This document shows positions 40,246-50,900 of a DNA stretch of 64,000 nucleotides, in pieces. Position 1 is the first letter of the stretch. Each line of letters begins with the position of its first letter. The notes under the pieces are model-generated. The model did not search any database and was not told the origin of the DNA. It saw only the letters and a program-made list of their open reading frames with translations. Origin of the DNA: Moheibacter lacus (GTDB lineage Bacteria > Bacteroidota > Bacteroidia > Flavobacteriales > Weeksellaceae); assembly GCF_014042165.1 (NCBI RefSeq), contig NZ_JACDZE010000001.1:1076595-1140594 (forward strand), in the 5' to 3' direction. A program made the translations under genes and the position numbers.

Positions 40246-42795
40246 ATGAGTCCGGAAAAAGCCACCCAAAAATACCATCAAATCGTAGAAAACAAATACC
40301 AGATTTACAACAGTCTTTTCATGAATTTGCCTTATGATAAGATGCTAAATATAGGTGCGCTGATTCCATTTTTGTATCAGGAAAGTCATTCCGGATTCCC
40401 AACCGGAAAAACACCCATCGAAATCATTCAATCTTTTTTTGAGAAATATACCGAAATCAGCGATGAAAATGAGCAAATCGATTTGTTGTTCAGAATCGTA
40501 CAATACATTGAACGCCAGGTAGTATTATTTGACAGTATCGAAGATGCAGCTTTTGGGAGTATGTATGGAAATTCCGAAGAAGGAACGCTTGAAAACCTTT
40601 TTCAGTTGGCCAAACAGCAAGACAAAGTCGATGAGGTTAAAAATAAATTGGCGGACTACGCCGTTCGGATTGTTTTTACGGCGCATCCTACACAGTTTTA
40701 TCCAAATAATGTGCTGCATATCATTCAAGATTTGAGAAATGCCGTTCAAGATGATTCAGTGAGTAAAATCGATTTGTTGTTACAGCAATTGGGGAAAACG
40801 CCATTTATTAACGAAGAAAAACCGACACCTTATGACGAGGCAATGAGCATCATTTATTATTTGCGAAATGTTTATTATGATGCCGTTGGCGAATTGGCTT
40901 CGCAAATCAATTCGACGTTTTTTGAAAAAGAAGGAGCAGCGGTTGAAAACCCTTTTATCCAATTGGGTTTCTGGCCGGGAGGTGATCGTGACGGAAATCC
41001 ATTTGTGACGGCAGAAATCACCCGAAAAGTAGCTTCTGAACTGCGTATTGCGATTTTGAAGAGTTATTATAAACATTTAAAAGAAGTGCGCAGAAGGTTG
41101 ACTTTCAAATTCATTTCTGAACCGCTGAAAACACTTCATGATGCGATTTACAACGAAATGTTTGTCAACGAAGGTCAATTGACTGAAACCGAAATTTTGA
41201 ATTCTCTATTGCGCATCAGAACGGTTTTGGTAGAAAGACACAATGGGATTTTTCTCGATGTTTTGGATGGATTGATTCATCGGGTGAGGATTTTCGGATT
41301 GCATTTCGCTTCGTTGGACATTCGCCAAAATGCCAAAATTCATGATCGCATCATCCGTGAAATCGTTGAAAAAGAATTCAATTTGGATTTTGACCAACTT
41401 TCTGAAGCAGAACAAATTCAAATTTTGACCGAAAGAGAATTGAACATCAATGAAGAAGATTTTGAAGATGAATTGACCCGAGATACCATCCGAAATGTAA
41501 AGCAACTCAAAGAAATACAGCGATTTAACGGCGAGCGAGGCGTGCATCGGTACATCATTTCAGATAGTGAAACGATCTTTGATGTGTTGAATGTTTATGC
41601 GTTGTTCAAATTTTGCGGATACCAAGACGAAGAAATCAAATTTGACATCGTTCCGCTTTTTGAAACCATCGTAGGACTAGATGAAGCGGAAAGTACCATG
41701 CAGAAATTGTATGATCTTCCGATTTATAAAAATCATTTGGCCAGAAGAAAAAACCAACAAACGATCATGCTTGGCTTTTCTGACGGAACTAAAGATGGCG
41801 GTTATCTGAAGGCGAATTGGGAGATTTACCATACCAAAGAAACCCTGACCCGTGTTTCAAATGAAAACGACATCAAAGTGGTCTTTTTTGACGGTCGAGG
41901 AGGTCCTCCGGCACGTGGAGGTGGAAAAACACACCAATTCTATGCTTCTCAAGGAAGAACAATTGCCAACAACCAAATCGAATTGACCATTCAGGGACAG
42001 ACGATTACGAGTATGTTTGGTGCGAAACCGCAAGCGAAATATAATTTCGAACAATTGCTCACAGCCGGAATTCGCTCCACGGTTATCGATGATCCAAAAG
42101 CCAAATTGGAAGCAAATGAAAGAAAGGTTTTGGATGAATTATCAGAAATCAGTTTGCAGAAATATCTGGATCTGAAGGCGCATCCACTTTTTATTCCGTA
42201 TTTGGAAAACAGAAGTACGTTGAAATACTATGGCATGACCAACATAGGCAGCCGTCCGAGCAAAAGAAACAGCGGTTCTCGGTTGAAATTTGGTGATTTG
42301 CGTGCGATTCCATTTGTGGGAAGTTGGAGCCAGTTGAAACAAAATGTTCCGGGATATTTCGGCGTAGGAACGGCTTTGCAAAGTTTTAAGGACAAAGGGA
42401 AATTGGAAGAAGTAAAAGCATTGTTTCATCATTCTTCTTTTTTCAAAACACTGATTTTGAATAGTATGATGTCCATGCAAAAGACCTATTTCCCATTGAC
42501 CTATTATTTAAAAAACGATGTTGAATATGCGCCTTTCTGGCAGATTTTGTATGACGAATATATTTTGTCGAGGGATTTGACTTTGGAGATTTCGGGATAT
42601 GAATCATTGATGGAGTATGAAAACATAAGCAAAGCTTCGGTTTTGATGCGGGAAAAAATCGTTTTGCCGCTTTTGGCGATTCAGCAATATGCTTTGGAGA
42701 AAATTCAGAAGGATTCAGATAAAAAAGAAGTCTATGAGCGATTGGTGATGCGATCGCTTTTTGGGAATATCAATGCGAGCCGGAATTCGGCGTAA
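40246..42795 (+). CDS. ppc: Phosphoenolpyruvate carboxylase
   Basis: An 849-residue enzyme that makes oxaloacetate from PEP and bicarbonate, feeding the TCA cycle. Active-site motifs are present: the catalytic His in VFTAHPTQ near residue 145, FWPGGDRDGNPFV, FFDGRGGPPARGGGKTHQF, and the C-terminal SRPSKRNSG and RAIPFVGSWSQ. It is slightly shorter than the E. coli enzyme (883). It is probably translated from the same mRNA as GH3. After its stop a structured intergenic stretch begins. Confidence 0.95.
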   Translation: MSPEKATQKYHQIVENKYQIYNSLFMNLPYDKMLNIGALIPFLYQESHSGFPTGKTPIEIIQSFFEKYTEISDENEQIDLLFRIVQYIERQVVLFDSIEDAAFGSMYGNSEEGTLENLFQLAKQQDKVDEVKNKLADYAVRIVFTAHPTQFYPNNVLHIIQDLRNAVQDDSVSKIDLLLQQLGKTPFINEEKPTPYDEAMSIIYYLRNVYYDAVGELASQINSTFFEKEGAAVENPFIQLGFWPGGDRDGNPFVTAEITRKVASELRIAILKSYYKHLKEVRRRLTFKFISEPLKTLHDAIYNEMFVNEGQLTETEILNSLLRIRTVLVERHNGIFLDVLDGLIHRVRIFGLHFASLDIRQNAKIHDRIIREIVEKEFNLDFDQLSEAEQIQILTERELNINEEDFEDELTRDTIRNVKQLKEIQRFNGERGVHRYIISDSETIFDVLNVYALFKFCGYQDEEIKFDIVPLFETIVGLDEAESTMQKLYDLPIYKNHLARRKNQQTIMLGFSDGTKDGGYLKANWEIYHTKETLTRVSNENDIKVVFFDGRGGPPARGGGKTHQFYASQGRTIANNQIELTIQGQTITSMFGAKPQAKYNFEQLLTAGIRSTVIDDPKAKLEANERKVLDELSEISLQKYLDLKAHPLFIPYLENRSTLKYYGMTNIGSRPSKRNSGSRLKFGDLRAIPFVGSWSQLKQNVPGYFGVGTALQSFKDKGKLEEVKALFHHSSFFKTLILNSMMSMQKTYFPLTYYLKNDVEYAPFWQILYDEYILSRDLTLEISGYESLMEYENISKASVLMREKIVLPLLAIQQYALEKIQKDSDKKEVYERLVMRSLFGNINASRNSA

Positions 42796-42827
42796 TGGAA
42801 AAACGTAGAAAACAAAGGCAGAAACCC

Positions 42828-42882
42828 GCGTTACAAACGCTTTGCAAATTCTGACACTCGTTACAGTTATCGCTCAAACGAG
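42828..42882. repeat. Structured intergenic element, candidate REP-like repeat
   Basis: Two hairpins, GCGT-TACAA-ACGC at 42828-42840 and CTCGTT (42857-42862) with AACGAG (42877-42882), lie in a stretch of higher GC than its surroundings. No gene was found in 42796-43033. Only one copy is seen in this window. Confidence 0.4.
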
Positions 42883-42996
42883 CGCCAGTGAAATTTAAAG
42901 CACGGATTAAAATTTGCGTTATCGGCGTTAGAAACAGCAGTATCTAATCCATAATTTTTTCATGTGCTAATGGGAGAATTGCTGGCCAAATATTGT

Positions 42997-43004
42997 TAAT
43001 TTTG
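42997..43004 (+). promoter_or_regulatory. -7 box of the FAD oxidoreductase gene
   Basis: TAATTTTG fits TAnnTTTG and ends 29 nt before the ATG at 43034. The nearest TTG (42979-42981) is only 15 nt upstream, shorter than usual. Confidence 0.4.
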
Positions 43005-43033
43005 AGCCTTTATTTAGAAAATCACATCAATAA

Positions 43034-44083
43034 ATGTTAGATTATATCATTGTCGGACAGGGAGTTGCTGGAAGTTGTTTTGCTTTAAAATTATTAAAAG
43101 AAAACAAATCATTTATCGTCATTGACGAAAACAAAAATAAAGCTTCTTCCGTTGCGGTTGGGATTTATAATCCGGTGGTTTTGAAGCGGTTTTCGCTGAT
43201 TTGGAATGCGGAAGAACAATTGAAATGGATGTTGGATTATTTCAGTTCTTTTGAAAAACTCTTAGGTGAAAAATTCATCCATGAAATTCCAACTTATCGG
43301 ATTTTTAAGAACGAAGATGAAATCAAAACTTGGCAGAAAAAAGCCAAGCAACCGGAACTGATTCCTTTTTTAAACGACGAAATTTTTCAGTCTAATTCAC
43401 CTGAGATTAAGGCTCCATTTGGATTTGCTGAAGTGAAACAAACCGGAAGAATTGATTTGGAAAATTGTATGAAATTGTTTCAAATGTATTTATCAGAACA
43501 TGATTTGATTCGAAATGAAAAATTCGATCATCTTAAAATTCAATTTCATGAAAATCATGTGGAGTATGAAGGAATTCTAGCCAAACGCATCGTTTTTTGT
43601 GAAGGATTTGGTGTAAAAGAAAATCCGTTTTTTAAAGATTTGCCGGTAATCGGAGTGAAGGGAGAAGTTTTAAAAATCAAAACCGAAACCGAGATTCCCA
43701 AAGGGATCTGGAAGGCGTATAATTTTTTATTGCCGTTGGAAGATCAATTGGCTTTGACTGCTTCGACTTATGATCGGGATGATTTGACGTATGAACCGAC
43801 GGAAAAGGGAAGGGCGGAAATCCAAAATTATTTAGAAGAAATTTATACCGGAAATTATGAAATAGCGAAACAAAATGCTGGAATAAGACCGACGATCATC
43901 GATAGAAGACCGATTTTAGGGCATCATCCTAAGTTTGAAAATCTTTGGATTTTAAACGGGATGGGAACGCGAGGGACATTGCTTGGGCCGCAGATGACAG
44001 AGTTTTTATATGACCAAATAGAAAAAGGTGTGGAATTGCCTAAAGAAACGGATGTAAAAAGGTTTGAAAAGTATTGGAATTAA
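43034..44083 (+). CDS. FAD-dependent oxidoreductase (DAO family)
   Basis: A 349-residue flavoprotein. The N-terminal Rossmann motif is IIVGQGVAGSCFALKLL, followed by a conserved basic loop (SSVAVGIYNPVVLKRF). The C-terminal NAGIRPTIIDRRPILGHHPK and LNGMGTRGTLLGP match D-amino-acid oxidase-type enzymes that oxidise amines or amino acids. The substrate is not known. No signal peptide is present, so it is cytoplasmic. The RDD gene follows after 23 bp. Confidence 0.85.
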   Translation: MLDYIIVGQGVAGSCFALKLLKENKSFIVIDENKNKASSVAVGIYNPVVLKRFSLIWNAEEQLKWMLDYFSSFEKLLGEKFIHEIPTYRIFKNEDEIKTWQKKAKQPELIPFLNDEIFQSNSPEIKAPFGFAEVKQTGRIDLENCMKLFQMYLSEHDLIRNEKFDHLKIQFHENHVEYEGILAKRIVFCEGFGVKENPFFKDLPVIGVKGEVLKIKTETEIPKGIWKAYNFLLPLEDQLALTASTYDRDDLTYEPTEKGRAEIQNYLEEIYTGNYEIAKQNAGIRPTIIDRRPILGHHPKFENLWILNGMGTRGTLLGPQMTEFLYDQIEKGVELPKETDVKRFEKYWN

Positions 44084-44106
44084 ATTATACTTGTAAAAAT
44101 TATCTT

Positions 44107-44595
44107 ATGAACTCTTTTTTAAATCCAATTGATTTATCAATTGCTTCTAAAGCACTTCGCCTTGCCAATTATTTGATTGATGTCATTGCATTTTTGATTT
44201 TCTTTATCATCATTTTTATTGTGGTTACGCTTTTTGGTGTAGATATGGAATTGTTTTTTGCTGAAAACCCTTTTATAGATAGAATTTTATCGGCTGTCAT
44301 GTATTTTTTATTCATGAGTTTGCAGGAAATTATCTTTAAAGGAAGAAGTTTGGGGAAGTTTTTGACCGGAACCGTCGCAGTAAATGAAAATGGTGAGCCA
44401 ATGGATGTGCAAAAGACCTTCATCCGAAATTTATGTCGTCTTATACCTTTTGACGGATTTTCTTTTTTGGGGACTTTGGGATGGCATGATAAAGTTTCGA
44501 AGACACGTGTTGTGATGAAAAAGGAATTTGAAAAACACCAATTAGATACAAATTCCATAGACCAAATCGGAGTAGAGCCAAGGCTTCATGATTAA
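44107..44595 (+). CDS. RDD family membrane protein
   Basis: A 162-residue protein from the ATG at 44107; an earlier in-frame ATG at 44074 overlaps the preceding gene and is not preferred. It has an RDD-like segment (ASKALRLANYLIDVIAFLIF) at the first helix, a second helix near residues 55-75, then the conserved GRSLGKFLTGTVAVNENGEP and RNLCRLIPFDGFSFLG. RDD proteins have been linked to sodium/proton antiport in one case, but most have no known role. Confidence 0.85.
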   Translation: MNSFLNPIDLSIASKALRLANYLIDVIAFLIFFIIIFIVVTLFGVDMELFFAENPFIDRILSAVMYFLFMSLQEIIFKGRSLGKFLTGTVAVNENGEPMDVQKTFIRNLCRLIPFDGFSFLGTLGWHDKVSKTRVVMKKEFEKHQLDTNSIDQIGVEPRLHD

Positions 44596-44658
44596 AATTT
44601 AACAAATCAAGGGAATTTATTAACAGTCTTATTTCCTTAAAAATAAGTGATTTGTCTT

Positions 44659-44666
44659 TAAATTTG
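44659..44666 (+). promoter_or_regulatory. -7 box of the third TPR-HTH gene
   Basis: TAAATTTG fits TAnnTTTG. Transcription would start near 44673, about 37 nt before the ATG at 44710. No clear -33 TTG. Confidence 0.45.
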
Positions 44667-44709
44667 TAAGCTTCAAAATTAGGGTTAGCAATTCAGTGTT
44701 TTTGAGCAG

Positions 44710-46182
44710 ATGAAGAAGGGTATAGTATTAGGTGTCGCAGGATTACTTTTTTTGGGAATCGTTCAGGGTAAATCCCATTATTTTGGGTCTATTTTACCTA
44801 TTTTTCAGTCGGACAACAAAGAAATTGACTCTTTAATTGTGGTAGGAGATGATTTATATGCAGAAGAAAAATACGATGCTTCTCTTGCCGTTTATAATCA
44901 AATCATCCAAAAATCACTGAAAGAAAACTATTCTAAAGGTTTGGTCAAAGCATATATCGGGAGTTCCTTTATTTATTTTAACAAGGGTCAACTCGATGTT
45001 TCATCTCGTTATTTGGTAAAGGCAAAAAACGAATCTTATGTGAAAACTAGTCCAGAAGATTTGTATTTGATCAGTTTTCAGGAGGCATTGAATCTCCATT
45101 CTTTGGGCATCCACAGGGAAGCGATCAAAAAATACCTAGAAGCCATTGCGATAACTGAGCGGATCAAGGATGAAAAGGAGCAAATCAACATGGAAATTGG
45201 GGCTTATGTGAATATCGGTGATATTTATGAAACCCATGAAATGATGGATTCGGCTTTGTATTATTATAAAATTGCATTTGAAACACCGGAAGCGGATGAT
45301 TTGAACCAATTTATCAGTTCTGTGAGTATAGCCGAGGTATTTACGGATTTAAAGGAGTTGGATTCTGCAAAATATTATTTAGATGTTGCGAGAGAAATTC
45401 TTCCCAAGATCAATTCCACTTATACTTCATCTGTCTTTGGTCGCATCAAAGGTAAATTCCATGTAGCGGAGGGAGAGAATGAAAAAGGGATTTTGGCTTA
45501 TAAACAATCATTGGTGTTGGCAGATCGGCTAAAAATACCGAAGCCGGAACTCTACAAACTATTGTCCGAGGCATATCAAAACAATGGTGAAATGGATTTG
45601 TCCATTCAGTATTTGAAACGCTATGTAGAAGTCAATGATAGTTTGAATTGGGTGGCAAAAAGAAATCTGAAAGGACCGTTGCTGATGATACAAACGGACA
45701 ATGAAAAAGAATTGGCCAAAGCCACTTCCAACACTTGGTACATCATTGTGATAGCTGTTTTGTCGATTTCTTTGATCGTTCTGGTGATGTACAGGTTGCT
45801 TAAGAAGCAAAAGCTAAAAAATCTAAAAGGAAAAAAAGAAAAAATTCAATTAGAGAAAAAATTGAACAATGCATTTGAAGAAGTCGCTGAATTGGCAAAA
45901 TCCAATTCACCCAATTTCATGTCGAGGTTTGTCGAGGTTTATCCGGAGTTTTATAACCAATTGAATATAGAATTTCCTGACTTGACTGCGGCAGATTTAA
46001 AGTTATGTGCTTTGATGAAATTGGATTTTTCTACCAAAGAAATTGCCGAAATAACCTTTAGTTCCATCCGTACCATCCAGAACCGGAAATACAAATTGCG
46101 TAAAAAATTTGAGTTAAGTTCAGAAGAGAACTTACAGATTTGGATTCAGAATTTCCATTTGGAAGCGATAGGGCAGATTTGA
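44710..46182 (+). CDS. TPR - transmembrane - HTH regulator, divergent third member
   Basis: A 490-residue protein with the same architecture as the 27960 and 32231 genes but little close sequence identity. It has a signal-like helix at residues 4-20, TPR-like repeats at about 35-320 (GSSFIYFNKGQLDVSSRYLV, YVNIGDIYETHEMMDSALYY), and a transmembrane helix at about 342-364 (IIVIAVLSISLIVLVMY). A short coiled coil and an HTH at about 424-468 (STKEIAEITFSSIRTIQNRK) follow. It is convergent with the SusD gene, so it does not share a promoter with susCD; a link to that locus is possible but unproven. Confidence 0.8.
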   Translation: MKKGIVLGVAGLLFLGIVQGKSHYFGSILPIFQSDNKEIDSLIVVGDDLYAEEKYDASLAVYNQIIQKSLKENYSKGLVKAYIGSSFIYFNKGQLDVSSRYLVKAKNESYVKTSPEDLYLISFQEALNLHSLGIHREAIKKYLEAIAITERIKDEKEQINMEIGAYVNIGDIYETHEMMDSALYYYKIAFETPEADDLNQFISSVSIAEVFTDLKELDSAKYYLDVAREILPKINSTYTSSVFGRIKGKFHVAEGENEKGILAYKQSLVLADRLKIPKPELYKLLSEAYQNNGEMDLSIQYLKRYVEVNDSLNWVAKRNLKGPLLMIQTDNEKELAKATSNTWYIIVIAVLSISLIVLVMYRLLKKQKLKNLKGKKEKIQLEKKLNNAFEEVAELAKSNSPNFMSRFVEVYPEFYNQLNIEFPDLTAADLKLCALMKLDFSTKEIAEITFSSIRTIQNRKYKLRKKFELSSEENLQIWIQNFHLEAIGQI

Positions 46183-46519
46183 TTTACCATTTTTCGAATT
46201 TTCCAAAATCGGTTTAACGTATTTTTTTTATTTAACTTCAGTTCAATTTAAGGGATTAGCCTAGTTGAATTATTTTGAACCCATTACATTTAACAAAGAA
46301 ATCAGTTGAAACAAATAGATGAATCGAACTTAGGTTAAAAGGGATCATAGATGATTCAAGTCTAAATAATTAGATGAAATTTAAACAGGCTCTTAATTCT
46401 TAAAAGAATTGATAATGTTTACGGATTGATTGAATTATTAAATATTGACAAAATCAAAAAGCCGCACTTTCGTACGGCTTTTCTCATAAAACATTAAATT
46501 CTCCTAACTGATTTTTTTC
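46183..46519. other. Intergenic region between convergent genes (337 bp)
   Basis: No gene was found. The stretch is A/T-rich without repeats until the terminator at 46456. The first 250 bp show nothing that I can name. Confidence 0.6.
46456..46482. terminator. Bidirectional terminator between TPR-HTH gene and SusD
   Basis: Arms AAAAGCCG (46457-46464) and CGGCTTTT (46475-46482) with T runs on both strands. It lies 38 bp past the SusD stop, so it mainly serves the susCD operon on the minus strand. Confidence 0.8.
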
Positions 46520-47899
46520 TTAATAATTAGGATTTTGTTGCCCTGCCAAAGCCGGGTTTGTGTTCATTTCGTTTAATGGAATAGGGAACACACGACGGTA
46601 ATCTGAGAAAGGCATTTCGCAGTTAGCCGTACAGTTTCCATTTTTGTTGATATCCAATTGGTATCGGTTCATATCGAAATATCTGTGTCCTTCAAAAGCC
46701 AATTCGATTCTTCTTTGGTTCAAAATCTCATCCAACAGAGCTTGACCTGAACCAGCGAATGTATAAGCCGGATCTCTGTAAGTAGAAACATAATCAACCA
46801 ATTCGTTCAAAGCTGAAGTTGGATCGGTAAAATAAAGGGCTTCGATTTTATTCAAGATCACCTCAGAACCTCTGATCACGATGATGTCATCATCTACAGA
46901 TTGGTATTTTAAAACACCGTATGGTTGAGGAACGTCATTAGTGTCCCAAAGTTCGTATAATCCAGTTCTGGCATCTGTTGCAGACATCAAATTGTAAAAT
47001 TCTGTTGTAGCAGCAGTATCACCGTAACGGTTGGTCGACCATGTCGCAAAAATCGCATCGTTTGCTCCTGGGTTATCCAATTCTGTAAAATCGATTCCGA
47101 AAAGAGTTTCAGCACTCAATGGGTTTCTGTAAAAAGAAGACAAATCATCACCAGAAACGATTTCTACACTAGGAATAGCCATATCTGCATATTGACTTGC
47201 TTTTACATAATCTTTTTTGTACAAATACACTCTGGAAAGCAATGCATAAACCGCTTCTTTAGAGATTCTAGATCGCTCATTAAGATTTGGCAATAAATTC
47301 GCAGCCAATTCTAATTGAGTAGTGATCTCATCATAAACCTCAGCTACAGAACTGCGCGCAATAGGTTGATCGCTTTCAAAAGCCATTGGAATTGGAATAC
47401 CCAAATCCTGATCTGTCGTGCCATAAGGTCTTGCATAGTAATTCACCAAATTGAATAAAGTCAAAGCTCTCAAAGCCCGGGCTTCAGCAAAATATGCTGC
47501 TGAGGCATCTCCTTGTATTTTTCCTTCATATGAAAGAACGAAATTGGCTCTTGCTATGACTCTATAACCAATTGTCCACATATTGGCGATGGAACCTCCA
47601 GTTACACTAGCATGTTCGTATCGGTAGAAATCTGTAAATCGGTTTGAGTTTTCAAAAATTACAAATCCATTGTCTGTCAATAACTCTTGAGAAGTTATAT
47701 AATAGTTTCCATAGGCAAAGTTGCTTTGTAGACCATCATAAACACCAAGAAGAGCAGTTTGAAGTTGTTCTTCATTTGTAATGGTACCTTCATTAACTTG
47801 TGCTGAACTTGAAGGTTCGTAGTTTAAAAATTCGTCTTCCGAGCAAGACTGGAATCCCAGTAACCCGATTAGACCTAAACTCATTATTATTTTTTTCAT
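46520..47899 (-). CDS. SusD/RagB family outer membrane lipoprotein
   Basis: A 459-residue surface lipoprotein with lipobox FQSC (Cys19) followed by SEDE, a surface-export-like acidic stretch. SusD features include the N-terminal AQVNEGTITNEEQLQTALLG, the TPR-type helical core (YFAEARALRALTLFNLVNYY, SKEAVYALLSRVYLYKKDYV) and the C-terminal FEGHRYFDMNRYQ and VFPIPLNEMNTNP. It forms the lid over the SusC channel and captures ligand. The gene lies 19 bp downstream of susC. Confidence 0.94.
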   Translation of the reverse strand: MKKIIMSLGLIGLLGFQSCSEDEFLNYEPSSSAQVNEGTITNEEQLQTALLGVYDGLQSNFAYGNYYITSQELLTDNGFVIFENSNRFTDFYRYEHASVTGGSIANMWTIGYRVIARANFVLSYEGKIQGDASAAYFAEARALRALTLFNLVNYYARPYGTTDQDLGIPIPMAFESDQPIARSSVAEVYDEITTQLELAANLLPNLNERSRISKEAVYALLSRVYLYKKDYVKASQYADMAIPSVEIVSGDDLSSFYRNPLSAETLFGIDFTELDNPGANDAIFATWSTNRYGDTAATTEFYNLMSATDARTGLYELWDTNDVPQPYGVLKYQSVDDDIIVIRGSEVILNKIEALYFTDPTSALNELVDYVSTYRDPAYTFAGSGQALLDEILNQRRIELAFEGHRYFDMNRYQLDINKNGNCTANCEMPFSDYRRVFPIPLNEMNTNPALAGQQNPNY

Positions 47900-47918
47900 T
47901 TTATTCGAATTTTAAAAT

Positions 47919-50900
47919 TTAGAAATCGATTTTTACACCAAAGATGAATTGTCTCAAGTTCGGCTGAGTCAAGTTAAATAATCCCATGTTCTCGATTCCA
48001 TTGTAATCGACATCATTGGTCGCTACTTCAGGATCAAACCAAAGGTCATCATCAAAAGTCCAAACAACCAAGTTGTATCCTTTTACGTACACATAAACAT
48101 TGTTTAAGAATAAATTCTCACCCAAGATATCTTTACCAAATCGGTATCCGATTTCAGCAGATCTCCAACGGATGTTGTCAGCGTCATATAAATAACGGGT
48201 AGAAGCAGAGTTACTTTGGTTATTTCCTCCATAAACAACCTGAGGTAAAGTTGCACTACCTGCATTATCAGGAGTCCAAGCTCCATTTGCCCAATCTTCT
48301 CTTGTATTTAACTGACCATATGTTCCATCACTGTTGTAAACAAATCCCCAAGTATCATATACAGAGTGTCCTCCTGCATAAGAGAATTGAGAGCTTAATA
48401 CAAATCCTTTGTAAGTTAAGGAAGTTGATAAACCTGCGTTATGAACCGGCAATGCTTGTTTTCCGGTAAATACTTGTGCCGCTTGGTTTAGTTCACTTGT
48501 CGTTGTCGTACGGGTTTCGTCCGTGTACCAAAGAGGTAAACCATTTTCTTGATTTACACCTGCCCAAAGTCTAGTGTAAAACTCAGTTGGGTTATGTCCA
48601 TTCATCCATGCTTTACGTCCGTTTCTGATAGAAATGTTTCCATCATTCAAATTTTGAATTTCAGAATCATTGTAGGAATAATTTCCGGAAATAGACCATT
48701 CAAAATCATCCGTTCTTACCGGAACTACAGTCAAACTTGCTTCGATACCACGGCTTTGTAATTCTCCATCGTTTGTCCAATAGCTTGTGAAACCTGAAGA
48801 TGAGGCATTTGTAGGAACTGTATACAATAAGTCTTCTACATTTTTCACATAATAATCAACAGTTGCTCTTAAACGGTTTTCGAAAATTCCGAAATCCAAA
48901 CCAACGTTCAATTGTTTGGTCGTTTCCCATTTCAAATCATTATTACCCAATTGTGTAATGGCACCCGCAGCTTGTCCTAAATATGCACCATTTGCAGCTC
49001 TATATAAGTTCATCCAAGCATAGTTACCAATCTCACCGTTACCAACTGTACCATAAGAACCTCTTAATTTCAATTCATTGATAGAAGAACTGCTCAAAAA
49101 TGCTTCACGGTTGATGTTCCATGCAGCACCTACGCCCCAGAAAGTTCCCCATTTATTATCTGTACCAAATCGAGATGAACCATCTCTACGGATGTTTGCC
49201 GTCAAGGAGTATCGATTGTCGAAACTATACGCCAAACGTCCAAAATAACTCATAAATGAATAATCTGATCCGGAAGAACTAGCATCAGATGGATTAGCCG
49301 CATTGTCCAAAGTTGGTTTAGTATTTCCCGCTGGATAACCTTTTCTTTCAGCAAAAACTACACTATAATTGTATTTGATAGCTTCCGTACCTGCAGTTAA
49401 GGTCAAATCATGAACATCTGCAAATGTTTTTTGGTATTTCAAGGCATTGGACCAGTTCCAAGTGTTGAAATTTCTTTGAGAAGCATAACCATAACCATCA
49501 CCTAGCGGATCTGCACCATCAGAGTTTCCATCTCCAAAATCAGGATTCCAATACAGTAATTCATCGTAGAAATTGTAATCAACCCCAAATTTTGTAGCAA
49601 AATTCAAGTTGTTTGTGATATCATAATCTCCACCTAAATTGACGATCGCTTTGTAAAAATCTGAATCTGATCTGTTGGCTTCTTGTAAAGCCAATGGGTT
49701 GAACTCTGGATTCAAAAAATATAAATCCAAATTATAAGATCCATCAGGATTGTAAAAAGACTGTGTCGGAGACATCACATATCCGGCAAATATCGGATTT
49801 GAGAAAGCTGAACCATCTGTAGGTCCTGTTTGCTTGGCTTTACTTAAAGTAACATCAAAGTTCAAATTCAATTTTTCTTTTACTTTCCAGTCTGCACCTA
49901 AATATCCGGAAATACGGTTATAATCTGAATTGCTTGCGATACCTTCCTGATCATTGTAGCTTAAGGAAGAAAATAATCTCATTTTATCAGAACCTCCCGA
50001 ATAATTGAAAATGTATTTCTGAGAGCTGATGGAATTTTGGCGTACTGCATCCTTCCAGTCATAAGAAGAAACACCATCCCATCCTAACGCATCAACGATT
50101 ACCGGATATAGATCGTCAAAAGATCCTCCAGTAGCATTGGCATAAGCTGTTGTAAAATAGTTCGCATGTCCTTGCGCATCTAACCAATCATTTTTCTCAA
50201 AAGCGACATCACCTACACCAAATTCCGTGTTAAATGAAAATTTATCTGTTCCGTAAGCTCCTTTTTTCAAAGTAACCAAAATTACTCCGTTTGCACCACG
50301 TGAACCATATAGGGAAGTTCCCATCGCATCTTTTAAAACAGTAACATTCTCAATCGTTGATGGATCGATGTTCGCCAAAGGATTGGATGTTGCAGCAATT
50401 CCGGATAAATCTTCCGTAGTTACAGGAACACCGTTGATCACTACCAAAGGCTGCGAGCTTCCTGTTAATGAAGTTATACCTCGGATGTTGATAGGAGTAT
50501 ATGAACCAGGCTGACCACTTCCTGCACCTATGTTCACACCAGCTACCTGACCTTGTAATGCTTGGTCAAACGAAAGTGTACCTACTTTTTCGATATCTTC
50601 CGATTTTACAGTTGTATAAGCTCCTGTTTTTTGTTCGTCCGTTTCCGAAATACCATAACCTAAAATTACAACTTCAGTTAAGACTTCAGCACTCATCGAA
50701 AGTGTACCCATATCTTCCGCATTTACTGCAAAATCTTTTGAAGAACCCAACATATCGGTAACAACCAATACATCACCAACTTTTGCATCGATCTCAAACG
50801 CTCCATTTTCATCAGTAAAAGAAGTAGCTTCACCACCTCTTACTTGAATCTCTGCGTCAGAAACCGCAAAACCATCTTGGTCTTGAATTACTCCTTTTAC

